Source of the DNA: Ctena decussata
Lineage: Eukaryota > Mollusca > Bivalvia > Lucinida > Lucinidae
Length of the DNA stretch: 64,000 bases
Assembly (NCBI GenBank): GCA_963989385.1
Contig: OZ022499.1
Span: 74,546,703 to 74,610,702 of the forward strand
Direction of reading: 5' to 3'
Shown here piece after piece: positions 34,501 to 41,389 of the stretch. The notes under the pieces were generated by a model, which was not told where the DNA came from, did not search any database, and worked only from the letters and a program-made list of their open reading frames with translations. The position numbers and the translations under genes were made by a program. How positions within the stretch are numbered: the stretch's first letter is position 1; each line of letters opens with the position of its first letter.

Positions 34501-37460
34501 TTGGTACATGGCTTGACAACTTTTCATAGCAGAGTCCTCAGCAACTGTTCATCATAGACTGTTCATACATAGATTTGTTTACTTCATCTTTTGTTTTCTC
34601 CATATAGGCCATATACATTGGAAGCGCTACAGCGGGGGGTATAGTCAGATTTTCTGACAGTTCTAGTTGCTCTTAGTTTTTTTTTTCCTTTATTTGTCTA
34701 TTTTACTGTCTTTACAGGGTAAATTTGTGTCACAGTTTTCTCAGGAACTGTGCAAGCTACAATCTTCAAACATGGCAAAACATATGGAAAATGAGTGATT
34801 GTATCGTGGGATTGAGACTCAGGCTCTTTGCTCTTGTTCTTCTATTTTTATCCATTTTCTTTTCTTTCCCTATTATCCATGTTAACATTGAAAATTTATG
34901 TCACAGTTTTCTCAGGAAATATTGAAGCTAGACTCTTGAAACTTAATATTCGTATAAAAGATGAGTTGTTAGAGTGTGGAATTGAAAGTCTACTTCATTG
35001 CTTTTATTCTTCTGTTTATTTGCCCATTTTTCTGTCTTTGTGTCACAGTTTTCTCAGGAACTGTGCAAGCTACAATTTTCAAACATGGCATAGATATGGA
35101 AAATGAGTGATTGTATCTTTGGATTGAGACTCAGGCTCATTGCTCTTATTCTTCTATTTTTATCAATTTTTCTTTCTATCCCTATTTTGCATGTTAACAT
35201 TCCAAATGTGTGTCAGAATCTTCTCAGGAAGTACTAAAGCTAGAATCTTAAAACTTGGTACTAGTAGACATATGGATAATTACTTATTGTATTGTGGGAT
35301 TGAGAATCTAGCTCAATGCTCTTATATTTTCCTTTATTTGTTCAATTTTCTGTTTTTACAGAGTAAATTTGTGTCACAGTTTTCTCAGGAACTGTGCAAG
35401 CTTCAATCTTCAAACTTGGCGTACATATGGAAATGGGTAATTGTATTCTGGGATTGACACTCAAGCTCATTACTGTTATTCTTCCATTTATATTATTTTT
35501 TCTGTCTATCTCTTTTTTGCATTTTAATATTGAAAAGTTGTGTCTAAAGTTTTCTTTGCAACTTATTCATTTGCTCTTTTTACATGGCAGTGCATTACTA
35601 AAGTGGTGCAGCGGGGCTATATTCAGATCTTCTGACAGTTCTAGTTCAGGTGAGCGATTCGGCAGAACCACGGGGGGATATCGTTTAACAGTTATGTGGT
35701 CGGGCGGCAACACGAATAATGCAGCTTCACGAGTGCAACTTGTATTTCAAAATATAGACTCTGACACGTTTTGTAAATGTAAATGCATAACGTAGTTAAA
35801 AGTGCCTACGGTTCCCTATATACTCCTTAGAGTACGTTTAGTGTTATGCGACCACAACACCCAGATGCTGGGGTTTCCCATAAAAGGTCTACTCTGCCTG
35901 TGAGAGACCCTACTACAAATGTAGACAAAAATGAAAGTACCAGAGTTATTTCTCCTGCTTGTGTATCTTTTCATTTTAATTTCATCTTTTACTTATTGTT
36001 TCCACAGAGCGAGCTTAATAAAAACCGGACAAATGCAGCCGGCTATATGATTATGGCACAGTATTACTTCTTATCCTGGGGAAACTCGTCCAACAAGAGT
36101 GACTTAATACTCGGCCGATATACCCAGAGAGAAGGTAAAAAGCCAAGATTTGACAACAGAAAGAACCTATATATGCCTCAGCGTGTAAAGCTCGGAGGAA
36201 TTGCCACCCATATCATTCGTGCAGCGAAAGGGTATCTGATGTAAATACAGAATTTCTCAAATTTTAAAAAAAATCTCTACTAATATACAAGTGAATTTGA
36301 CAGGGACTTGCTTCAGGTCAATGCCAGTGTTCAAGAATGATATTTCTGTCAGAATTATTTTTAGTTTTAGTTGTAACATTGCTGTCAAAAGGCCTCTGTG
36401 GCCTAATGGTTTATAGGGCTTTCGTTTAAACTTTATATGCGAGCCCCAGTAGTTCAATGGGTTAAGAGCCGGCCTGCTGACCTAGCGATCCCGAGTTTGA
36501 CTCCCGCCGGAGGCGGTAATCTCTTCAACCGTAAACCCATGGCATTGAAAGACGTAATGTTTAAGTTTCACGTCCTTTTCAACAATATTTCCGTCATATC
36601 AGGACGATGACAGGGTGAATGCAATGGTACCCCGTTTAAGGGCCTTCAGCATGAAATGTTGACCCCCCCCCCTACCCCCCCCCCCCCCCCCCGCTCCCCA
36701 TAAAAATGAAAATTTTAATAGTTGCTTCACATGAAAATTCATTTTAAGTTTGTATTTAAAATAACATTGTTTTTTAACCCATTAATGCCGAGGGTCCCAT
36801 AAAAAGGACCGAGACAAGCAAATCAGACCCGGATTAGACGCCGCAAAAGGCTATGTTTTATCAGAACCTATATGAGCCGCGACACGAGAAAAACCAACAA
36901 AGTGGTTGTGTGCCCATGGCAGATTCATATCAGCCTGGGCATCTGCCCAGTCTGGTCAGACTCTTCGCTAAACACTTAAAGGGTGGCTAAGGGTCTAAAC
37001 TATCTCCATGCGGACTGCGAAGACTCTGATCAGACTGGGAGGATGCCCAGGCTAATCTGAGTCTGTGCTGGGCGCACAACCATTTTGTAGGTTTTGTCGT
37101 GTCGCGGCCCAATTATTACTTGCATTAAATATACAACAGTGTCATTAGAATGATAAAAAATGAGCAAACAAAATAGAAAAAAAAAAAAAAAACTTTAAAC
37201 GCTGAATTGACGCCACCACATTATTAGGATAAAACAGTCCACTAGGCACAAGTGAGTTAATTCTGACATTTTTAAATGTGTATTTCAGGTACTCTCTACC
37301 GACAGGTTATGGTTACATCCGACACTTTCGACATTGTCGAAAACGCAGTATCAGCTGCATGAATGCGACTGAGAGGATAGTGGACAATGAAATGGCCGAA
37401 TGGTCAATATCATTTAGAGATAATGTTATTAAAGTTCGAAAGGCTGTTTTCGGCAAATAA
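13430..37460 (+). CDS. Spliced gene: glycosyltransferase family 92 (GT92/DUF23) protein
   Basis: Model join(13430-13568, 18773-19528, 23730-23902, 36008-36240, 37289-37460), 490 residues. GT92 enzymes are Golgi type II membrane proteins; the known animal members add galactose to glycans, such as core fucose on N-glycans. Family signatures seen: LIIEWMEAYKYLGVDK (about 247-262), the DHDE metal-binding motif inside GIIDHDEFFKP (339-342), a KNRTNAAGYMI stretch, and the C-terminal HFRHC block (446-450). Intron phases match at all four junctions, which random exons would rarely do. About ten N-X-S/T sequons suggest a lumenal protein, yet no hydrophobic anchor is present, so an exon is probably missing or exon 1 is wrongly assigned. 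Introns are 5.2, 4.2, 12.1 and 1.0 kb. Substrate is not predictable from the sequence alone. Confidence 0.8.
14050..15095. repeat. Tandem array, about 170-bp unit
   Basis: Six units, each holding TAATGGGGAAAATGTTGTCC, then GGGCCCTAGCTTCTTC, TTTTTGATCGCAACTTCTTG, AGGACAG, and CTCGGACCAGTTCGAATTTG. Units begin near 14059, 14230, 14398, 14573, 14738 and 14915. Scattered small frames are by-products. Confidence 0.92.
15096..15960. repeat. Tandem array, about 145-bp unit, with GGTCAAGGTCA blocks
   Basis: Six units of the pattern CTCTAGCACCTTCATTTATG, then TTTAGTATGACAATATCTTG, then AGGTCAAGGTCACAGTGGCT, then ATTTTTAGAAAAACTTT. Exact TCAAGGTCA occurs at 15202, 15348, 15487, 15493, 15769 and 15775; the paired sites overlap. 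Confidence 0.92.
16814..18656 (+). mobile_element. Array-bearing non-autonomous element B, directly abutting A
   Basis: It begins AGTTCACCAGAGCCGAAGGC at the base after element A ends and closes with GGTGAGCTTTGTGGCCTGTG and GGCCTCTTGTTT, a hairpin of the same design as A's. The interior holds about four diverged units of roughly 310 bp (GGTTGCTATGGCAACTTAG, then TAATGGGGAAAATTGAAAAA, then AGGTCTTCTATCAG) between about 17000 and 18430. Confidence 0.75.
18773..19528 (+). CDS. GT92 gene, exon 2 (stem and start of catalytic domain)
   Basis: Bordered by TTATACTTTTCAG|GT at 18772 and GCTGAAG|GTAACT at 19529, in phase 1 at both ends. It encodes 252 residues. The first ~190 are a variable region with sequons NTT, NTS, NLS, NQT, NFS and NVT and many Cys. 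The NIS sequon and the GT92 core LIIEWMEAYKYLGVDKVVTY lie near the end, followed by ALKVLHYYASTGLLDL, the usual family segment before the metal-binding motif. The open frame runs past the donor to 19653, but that extension reads palindromic repeat DNA. The apparent GTG start at 18757 lies inside the intron and is not used. Confidence 0.88.
19597..19628. repeat. Short palindrome, 11-bp arms
   Basis: TGATCAGACGC pairs with GCGTCTGATCA around an 11-base spacer, about 70 bp after the exon 2 donor. Confidence 0.85.
19637..19762. repeat. 126-bp near-perfect palindrome with 4-base loop
   Basis: The left arm starts GTCTGATTGTAGTATAATTT and the right arm ends AAATATACTACAATCAGAC. Arms of about 61 bp meet at GTCCCCTCGAC. 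Only a few mismatches are visible, so it is a young foldback MITE or a hairpin precursor. It lies in intron 2, just after exon 2. Confidence 0.95.
20154..20480 (+). promoter_or_regulatory. CpG-rich patch with clustered CRE motifs and a small hydrophobic frame
   Basis: Two exact CRE palindromes (TGACGTCA at 20155 and 20257) and three more ACGTCA half-sites (about 20177, 20343, 20469) fall within about 320 bp, in DNA richer in CpG than the surroundings. A frame from ATG 20154 encodes a hydrophobic stretch (LSYATLFSTISYCLNIV) and an Arg run, then meets CGAC|GTAAGT at 20335 in phase 1, compatible with GT92 exon 3. This could be an alternative promoter with a first exon, or chance. 19763-20153 and 20481-20999 hold nothing recognisable. 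Confidence 0.3.
21000..21241. mobile_element. Foldback MITE, GAGCCGCGACACGAG family, copy 1
   Basis: About 240 bp that fold back end to end: ATGAGCCGCGACACGAGAAA at the left and TTTTCTCGTGTCGCGGCTCA at the right, with CAGCCTGGGCATCCGCCCAG pairing with the corresponding right-hand sequence. The centre is TAGCTTAGACACTTAGCTA. Other copies lie at 36870, 37488, 43355 and a half copy at 43784. Confidence 0.93.
21361..23515 (-). mobile_element. 5'-truncated LINE copy, antisense in GT92 intron 2
   Basis: Same family as 11676-12942 in opposite orientation and longer, with the TTCTA-type tail at 21361-21385. Minus-strand coding shows, from high to low coordinate: the end of the endonuclease linker (RLKFNLEKLKKDPEV, about 23450), EILSRCSEYCSELYN, IYNRSWRTGEWPIPW, GVRQGCLLLPTLFN, FADNIDALAE, and ISLGSKVKLMRSLV near 21840. 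Frameshifts and stops break the frame and the catalytic F-A-D-D box reads F-A-D-N, so it is dead. Confidence 0.9.
21856..22407 (-). pseudogene. Broken LINE reverse transcriptase, largest open piece
   Basis: 183 residues with GVRQGCLLLPTLFNIF, then NLRFADNIDALAEEE, then KYLGAVVSDDGS. Compared with the copy at 11605-12915, the second Asp of the catalytic pair is Asn. The frame shifts near 21895 and continues in the piece 21579-21959, which ends in KIQAAIGEHDEL followed by unrelated residues. Confidence 0.85.
23730..23902 (+). CDS. GT92 gene, exon 3 (metal-binding motif)
   Basis: Acceptor TTTCTTTTCAG|AA ends at 23729 and the donor ATGTTG|GTAATT starts at 23903; entry is phase 1 and exit phase 0. 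It encodes 58 residues including RWNDQQLMVYDSFERM and GYEYFGIIDHDEFFKPTKH. The DHDE motif occupies the place of the D-x-D-E metal-binding motif of GT92 enzymes. Reading upstream of the first ATG (23795) is required, since the exon begins at 23730. Confidence 0.9.
23903..25180. other. Start of the 12-kb GT92 intron 3, no gene
   Basis: Around 24585-24900 the text TCAAACGACTTCTCTGAAAC, then GCTAGGCCGATTTTAAA resembles the body of the array-bearing elements at 16930 and 61060, so this is a fragment of such an element. Nothing else is recognised. Confidence 0.55.
25181..25202. repeat. Perfect 22-bp palindrome
   Basis: GTCTACGCCC followed by ATGGGCGTAGAC is a perfect inverted repeat without a loop. 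The context TTTTT-hairpin-ACTATCTTGT is like the opening hairpin of other array elements in the window. 25203-26240 holds no recognisable gene; a loose duplication near 25285-25375 contains GTCGTGAGTGGTCATA-type text. Confidence 0.85.
26250..27180. repeat. Tandem array, units of 225-265 bp
   Basis: Four diverged units share AAACATAGTGATTGGGTCTG, TCCCTACC-ACAGTGTTTCGC, and CTCTGCAAAT. The ATAGTG core recurs at about 26364, 26613, 26838 and 27102. Confidence 0.85.
27903..29270 (+). mobile_element. Tandem-array element inserted in the old LINE
   Basis: It opens with a hairpin (ACCGAAAGGT within TATCCCCAACCGAAAGGTTC) and a CCGTCCGTCCG stretch. Then come about six units of about 155 bp (CTTGAATACCTTTTGAAATA, then ACAGGTCATGACAATGTGTC, then TTTGAGTTATTTCCCCTTGA) to about 28890. 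A poly-C run lies at 28985-29011, and near the right end is the palindrome ATCTGTTAAACAGAT. LINE coding text resumes on both sides. The borders are good to about 20 bp. Confidence 0.7.
29711..29780 (-). mobile_element. 70-bp 3' end of a Penelope-like retroelement
   Basis: CTATGGTTTGAGGGCTGGAT, then TTTGATTGTTTCAGTTCCTG, then GTCTTTGCATACTTTTTACT is nearly identical to 42331-42404 and to the reverse complement of 49598-49672. It interrupts the LINE coding text in the middle of a W-C-A-T-F-N / K-S-E-S-V-V-F-S-R-K segment. Confidence 0.75.
31111..32793. other. Intron sequence without gene
   Basis: A G run lies at 31470-31488. CGACAGTATCGGATCA occurs twice (about 31307 and 31514), and ATTTCTATT-like AT-rich DNA fills the rest. 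Around 32520-32700, text with CACATGACCGAAATGGCCGT and CCCATATATGG matches the array-element bodies at 41600 and 61150. A 30426-30845 stretch before this region holds an A-rich run (30475-30492) with no gene. Confidence 0.5.
32794..35644 (+). mobile_element. Helitron-like non-autonomous element (outer), interrupted
   Basis: It starts TTATAGTCTCGCTTTGAAAA after a flanking A and ends in hairpin TCAGA-TCT-TCTGA plus CAGTTCTAG before a flanking T. A CTAG terminus a few bases after a hairpin, with insertion between A and T, is the classic Helitron signature; the usual 5' TC is not seen. The interior is tandem units with GTGTCACAGTTTTCTCAGGA and TGTATTGTGGGATTGAGA. A second element occupies 32977-34666. 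Confidence 0.75.
32977..34666 (+). mobile_element. Helitron-like non-autonomous element (inner)
   Basis: It starts TTATACCCCCGCTTTGAAAA with the hairpin ACCCCC...GGGGGT and ends with hairpin GTCAGA-TTT-TCTGAC, AGTT and CTAG. Removing it joins GGCGCTCA to TTGCTCTTAG, restoring the array text seen intact at about 35127-35148 (GGCTCATTGCTCTTATTCTT). The insertion is therefore A|T with no target duplication. The interior holds about seven units of roughly 220-250 bp (TTTCGTCAAAGATATCTCTG, then GTATACAGGTTGACAATGAC, then GTTCTTCCTTGTATTTGTTC). Confidence 0.82.
36008..36240 (+). CDS. GT92 gene, exon 4
   Basis: Acceptor TTGTTTCCACAG|AGC ends at 36007 (phase 0) and donor CTGAT|GTAAAT starts at 36241 (phase 2). 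It encodes 77 residues beginning SELNKNRTNAAGYMIMAQYY, with FLSWGNSS, LILGRYTQREGKKPRF and KLGGIATHIIRAAKGYL. This corresponds to the part of GT92 after the metal-binding motif that forms the acceptor side. The open frame extends upstream to 35846 and stops at TAA 36242, but both extensions are intronic. Confidence 0.88.
36390..36655 (+). mobile_element. tRNA-derived SINE(s) in GT92 intron 4
   Basis: A truncated tRNA-like head (GGCCTCTGTGGCCTAATGG, about 36392) is followed at 36438 by a second head (GCCCCAGTAGTTCAATGGGT, then GATCCCGAGTTTGACTCCCG as box B). A CACGTCCTTTTCAACAATAT and TCATATCAGGACGATG tail comes next. That tail domain is inverted relative to the one at 46092. A C-rich run (36663-36692) follows. 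Confidence 0.7.
36870..37112. mobile_element. Foldback MITE, GAGCCGCGACACGAG family, copy 2 (intron 4)
   Basis: It begins ATGAGCCGCGACACGAGAAA and ends GTTTTGTCGTGTCGCGGCCCA, with the same internal CAGCCTGGGCATCTGCCCAG and ACTGGGAGGATGCCCAGGCT arms as the other copies. It lies 176 bp before the last exon. Confidence 0.92.
37289..37460 (+). CDS. GT92 gene, exon 5 (C terminus)
   Basis: Acceptor TGTGTATTTCAG|GT ends at 37288; entry in phase 2 completes ATG from AT|G. It encodes 56 residues from the split Met codon plus a TAA stop: TGYGYIRHFRHCRKRS, Cys457 and SFRDNVIKVRKAVFGK. HFRHC corresponds to the conserved H-Y-R-x-C block near the C terminus of GT92 proteins. Confidence 0.88.
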
Positions 37461-37461
37461 A
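37456..37461 (+). terminator. Candidate poly(A) signal overlapping the GT92 stop codon
   Basis: AATAAA at 37456-37461 contains the TAA stop (37458-37460). If used, cleavage would fall near 37475-37490, just where the foldback element begins. Otherwise the next clear AATAAA downstream is at about 39442. Confidence 0.4.
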
Positions 37462-37487
37462 TCTAGGTATATGGGTACATCTTCATA

Positions 37488-37731
37488 TGAGCCGCGACAC
37501 GAGGAAACCAACAAAGTGGCTGTGCGTCCAGCGCAGACTCAGGTAAGCCTGGGCATTCGCCCAGACTGATCAGAGTATTCGCTGTCCGCATGGAAATAGC
37601 TTAGACTCTTAGCTACCCTTTAAGCTTAAGCGCTTAGCGAAGAGTCTTATTAGACTGGGCGGAGGCCTAGGCTGATCTGAGTCTTCGCTGGGCGCACATG
37701 CCACTTTGTTGGTTTTCTCGTGTCGCGGCTC
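37488..37731. mobile_element. Foldback MITE, GAGCCGCGACACGAG family, copy 3 (after GT92 stop)
   Basis: ATGAGCCGCGACACGAGGAA at the left and TTTTCTCGTGTCGCGGCTCA at the right, about 27 bp after the stop codon. Arms are highly complementary. Confidence 0.93.
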
Positions 37732-38465
37732 AATTATTTTTGCATCATCTTTTTAACGGGAATCACCTTTAGTGACTTCCTGATGAATTTCCATATCAGC
37801 ATAGCTTTTGCAAATTGGGATTCAATGCCAAAATGAGTGCTAAAAAATAGCAACTTTATGAAACTTGTAGATAATCGGGAAAGGCATGAAATTTTTGACT
37901 ATTTCGAATTTCGGCCAGATCGGAATATCACTTCAGAGGTACTTGCCGATGAAGACCTAAACATTTTCCCATAGATTTTGATAGGAAAATGTATTCTCGG
38001 ACAAAGTGTTTAGATTACAGAAAGGAGCATGCAGAGTCATTTTAGATTATAATGTTGAAGATTCACACGAAGCTATGAACTCTTTGAAGATTTTGTCTGC
38101 CTTAGGAAAGCAAAGTTTACGCCCAATTATATTTCAGAAAATTTCAACGTACGTGACAATGTCAATACTATTATCAACTTGAGGTCAACATCTGCTTGCT
38201 GTTTTGTTCCACCTAAGCCAAGAACGGAGTACTTTAAACAAAGTCTAAGGTACTCTGTGCTCTGTGTGCTTAATATGGAACAGTTTGTCTGAAAAAAATG
38301 AAAAATGCCTCAACAATTAATACATTCCACAGTAGATGTATTAAGTGGCTGACTAACTAAATGAATATTTAAGAGGTGCAAACAAGTAGTCTTATGCATT
38401 TTATTTATTTTTCCTTTTCATATCTTGTAACAGAAATAGAGTTATCAATGGGAAAATGATCACTA

Positions 38466-38468
<3 letters not shown>

Positions 38469-38510
<42 letters not shown>
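38469..38510. repeat. (CT)n microsatellite
   Basis: About 20 CT repeats. The surrounding 37732-38468 shows no gene. Confidence 0.98.
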
Positions 38511-38512
<2 letters not shown>

Positions 38513-38798
38513 GTTTGAAATACATTGATGTTTTGTGTATATGCACTGTATGTATGTATTATTTGTATATTAATTTGCACAATTCCTTTATAGTAAAGGT
38601 ATTTTTCTTCTACTGTATATACCTGCCTTCTTTGCTAAACTCAGTAATGAATCATTTGAGAAATTGACTCAATGAATAACCAATGATATGTGTTTACAAG
38701 TTGTACACAATGACTGTAGGAGTTCATATCACCTGTGCAAATTTATTGCATTGACTATCACTTTCTGAGAAGATTTTTCTGTATTTAATACTATCATT

Positions 38799-38810
<12 letters not shown>

Positions 38811-38841
<31 letters not shown>
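38811..38841. repeat. (TG)n microsatellite
   Basis: About 15 TG repeats. 38842-39480 holds nothing recognised beyond AT-rich DNA. Confidence 0.98.
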
Positions 38842-38843
<2 letters not shown>

Positions 38844-39499
38844 CTTTCTCTTTCTCCAGAAACATACTGTGGTCATCTTGATTGTCTCATGATAGTTTAA
38901 TATATAGCAGTGGATTTGATCATGCTAATGGTCTTGTGTACAGAGGTGATCTACTGGCATGTGAGCCATGGGTTAGATACCAGGGTTCACTAGTTATCTG
39001 AATGAAACTCAAAATACAACCTTTGTGGTTTTTGGCTTCCCCTGTATGGAAGTCAATATGAAACAATGCAAGTGCATCTATCGGTGTTTCCGATTTTCTC
39101 TTTATATTTTCAACTGTATTGTGGAGCCTTTCCTTTGAATCTCCAGCTATTATATATTTGAAATATCTTTGAATTTCGTAGAAATTCCATGTCATGCTCT
39201 AAATTCCTCAGTAAAATTTTCATCATTCTGTCTTTGTAAAAATAATGTTTAACTGCAGTCATGTTACCATTCGTGCATAGTTTGTTCATCTAAACTCTAA
39301 CATTTATAGACTCGTTGTACATCTCCATATCATTATTTGTATTTTGGTCTTGTATTTAGTGTATAAATTTTTATTTATACTGAGGGCCTCGTGGAAGATA
39401 AGCTTATACTTATGTGTGTGCTAAATATTGTTACCCTCGTTAAATAAAAATTTAAAGAGTAAGTACACTTCAGGAATTGACTGAATCAGATCCCAAACC

Positions 39500-39830
39500 C
39501 TATCCCTAACATCAAAGGGAAAGATTGACAAAGACATCCCAACAAACAATAAATTACAAGTGATAAGCCGAGTCAGCAGCTCTATCCCAAATACGTGGCA
39601 ACTCAGCTATCTTTATGGAACTAAATAATTTAGACCAACAGAACGGTTACAACAGACTAAGCAAATTATACGAAAAACATCTAACAACTATTTTTGTCTA
39701 TTTTCTATTTTTATTATAATAGGGTTAAAATGAGAACACAATAAATTAAACAGCACCGAACATAAAACAAATGCAACCGCAACGAAAGTACCGCCTTGGG
39801 ACGGTCAGTAATAACAGATTGAACTTTTCA
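39500..39830 (-). mobile_element. Diverged Penelope-like 3' region
   Basis: Blocks AAGCCGAGTCAGCAGCTCTA, then GTGGCAACTCAGC, and TACCGCCTTGGGACGGTCAG keep the order and orientation of 49700-49880, at lower identity. It is an older copy of the same family without its RT part. Confidence 0.6.
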
Positions 39831-39834
39831 ACAA

Positions 39835-40075
39835 GACCATAAAGCCAATCCTTCTCTATGCTTGTGAAATATGGGGGTTTGGGAATCTAGATATCCTTGA
39901 GAGAGTACAGTTGAAGTTTTTGAAATTGATCTTAAATTTGAAACGGTCAACACCGTCATTTATGGTTTACGGTGAAGTAGGAGCTTGGCCATTATATATT
40001 GACATTCAAGCAAGGATTATTGCATTATGCTTTTACTTTATTACCCTGTACAATGTCGTGTATGGGTGGGTAGTA
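39835..40075 (+). mobile_element. LINE coding fragment
   Basis: Plus-strand translation KPILLYACEIWGFGN, LDILERVQLKFLK, VYGEVGAWPLYIDIQAR resembles the region after the RT domain in L1/CR1-type LINEs (L-L-Y-x-C-E-x-W-G and G-E-x-G-x-x-P-L motifs). No complete domain remains. 40076-40584 holds no recognised feature. Confidence 0.65.
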
Positions 40076-40584
40076 ATTGGTACAGTATTCAAATCGCCCT
40101 TGGCATGATTCGTAAACCATTTTGAGCATTTTCTTACATGTTTTATAAAAAAATCTTTAGAATGAACGGAAGGTGTTATCAATCTACAGTTTGTTAGTTT
40201 TGATAAAAGAATGATAGCTAAGTTTTGCACGACACAATCTCGTGTTAAATTAAGCTGTTCGGAAAAAAATCTGCGACGGCAAGGAGTTTTTCATTGTACA
40301 GGGCAATACAGTAAAAGGCCGAAGAGAAAATTATATTAAACTTACCTCTTTACATTTTCGAAGCTGAATAACTATAAATGACGCAGTAGATTCCGGATAA
40401 AAACTCATAACATAATGATTTCCGGCTACTGGTTATAAGCGAATTTTGTACTCTCGATTCAACGCTATGAAAACCGGAAGAGATGGTACAGTGCGTTCGG
40501 ATACTGTCATAATGAACAATTCGGTCTTTGAACACTGACATTGTGAATCCATGTGTATACTACGAAAGCATAATAATTATCAAA

Positions 40585-41003
40585 GTGAGACACCACATGG
40601 GCCTCGCCCCTCTGCTTAGATCCCAGTTTTCATACAGCGTCGAGTCGGTGTTGATTCAATGTTACGGCACTGAATCAACGTCGATTCAGTGTTGTTTAGG
40701 TGTTATGAGACAGGCCTTTAATACGCTCCTTGCCAGCCCGTTTTACCCGAGCTGACATGTAGCGTATTACGGGCACTTTTGGAGCAGTCGAGCGAATCCA
40801 GTGTCGTGGCTGGTGCCAGTAAACCTTGATAGTTCAAGTGTGTTGGGTGTATACACCTTCTTATATACCGTTACTAAATTGTTTGCGTAGATATTAGGGC
40901 TTACCTTACAAACATTCAAATTACTAGAAATATTCCACTGTTTAAATTCAACAATTGCACTTTTCATTGAAATAACTAGGTAATACTATCCGAGGTGTCT
41001 CAC
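40585..41003. mobile_element. Possible 419-bp element with 10-bp inverted ends
   Basis: GTGAGACACC at 40585 and GGTGTCTCAC at 40994 are exact inverted ends. Inside, GTTGATTCA and TGAATCAAC motifs at 40650-40690 also form a small hairpin. The ends are short, so chance is possible. Confidence 0.4.
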
Positions 41004-41158
41004 AATTTCATTCACAAGCACTGGAAATGTGTCACAAAAAACCTTGTCTGAGCACGTGCACCACGAGCTGATTTCACGACTAGCTAGACTGAGTCACTGG
41101 AGCGTCGCATTACGTGGACGCGAATAATGTCGTTTCCAGTTTTTGTGAATGAAACGTT
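41004..41158. mobile_element. Foldback element, 22-bp arms
   Basis: TTTCATTCACAAGCACTGGAAA (41006-41027, quoted with one gap: TTTCATTCACAAGC then ACTGGAAA) pairs with 41133-41154 at 20 of 22 positions. 41159-41385 is AT-rich with a short TG run (about 41241). Confidence 0.75.
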
Positions 41159-41389
41159 GTAAACAGATCACTAGCAATCAAGTGATAATAAGTTGTGTAT
41201 TCAGTACTTGGTAGTTGCCCTCATAGATTCGTTTTTGCCGTGTGTGTGTGTCTGTCTGTGTGTGCATGTTATGTATATGTCACAAAGCCGATCTATATAG
41301 TATGCATATGTATTAATTGTTATCCTTATGTAGTTACATGTTCGTAACCTAAGTGTAATAAAGTATTGTATTGTATTGAAGATTTTGGC

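Noticed and set aside
35394..35795. 133-residue frame near the end of the outer Helitron-like element
   Set aside because: Its first half reads array units and the element terminus, the second half unrelated flank.
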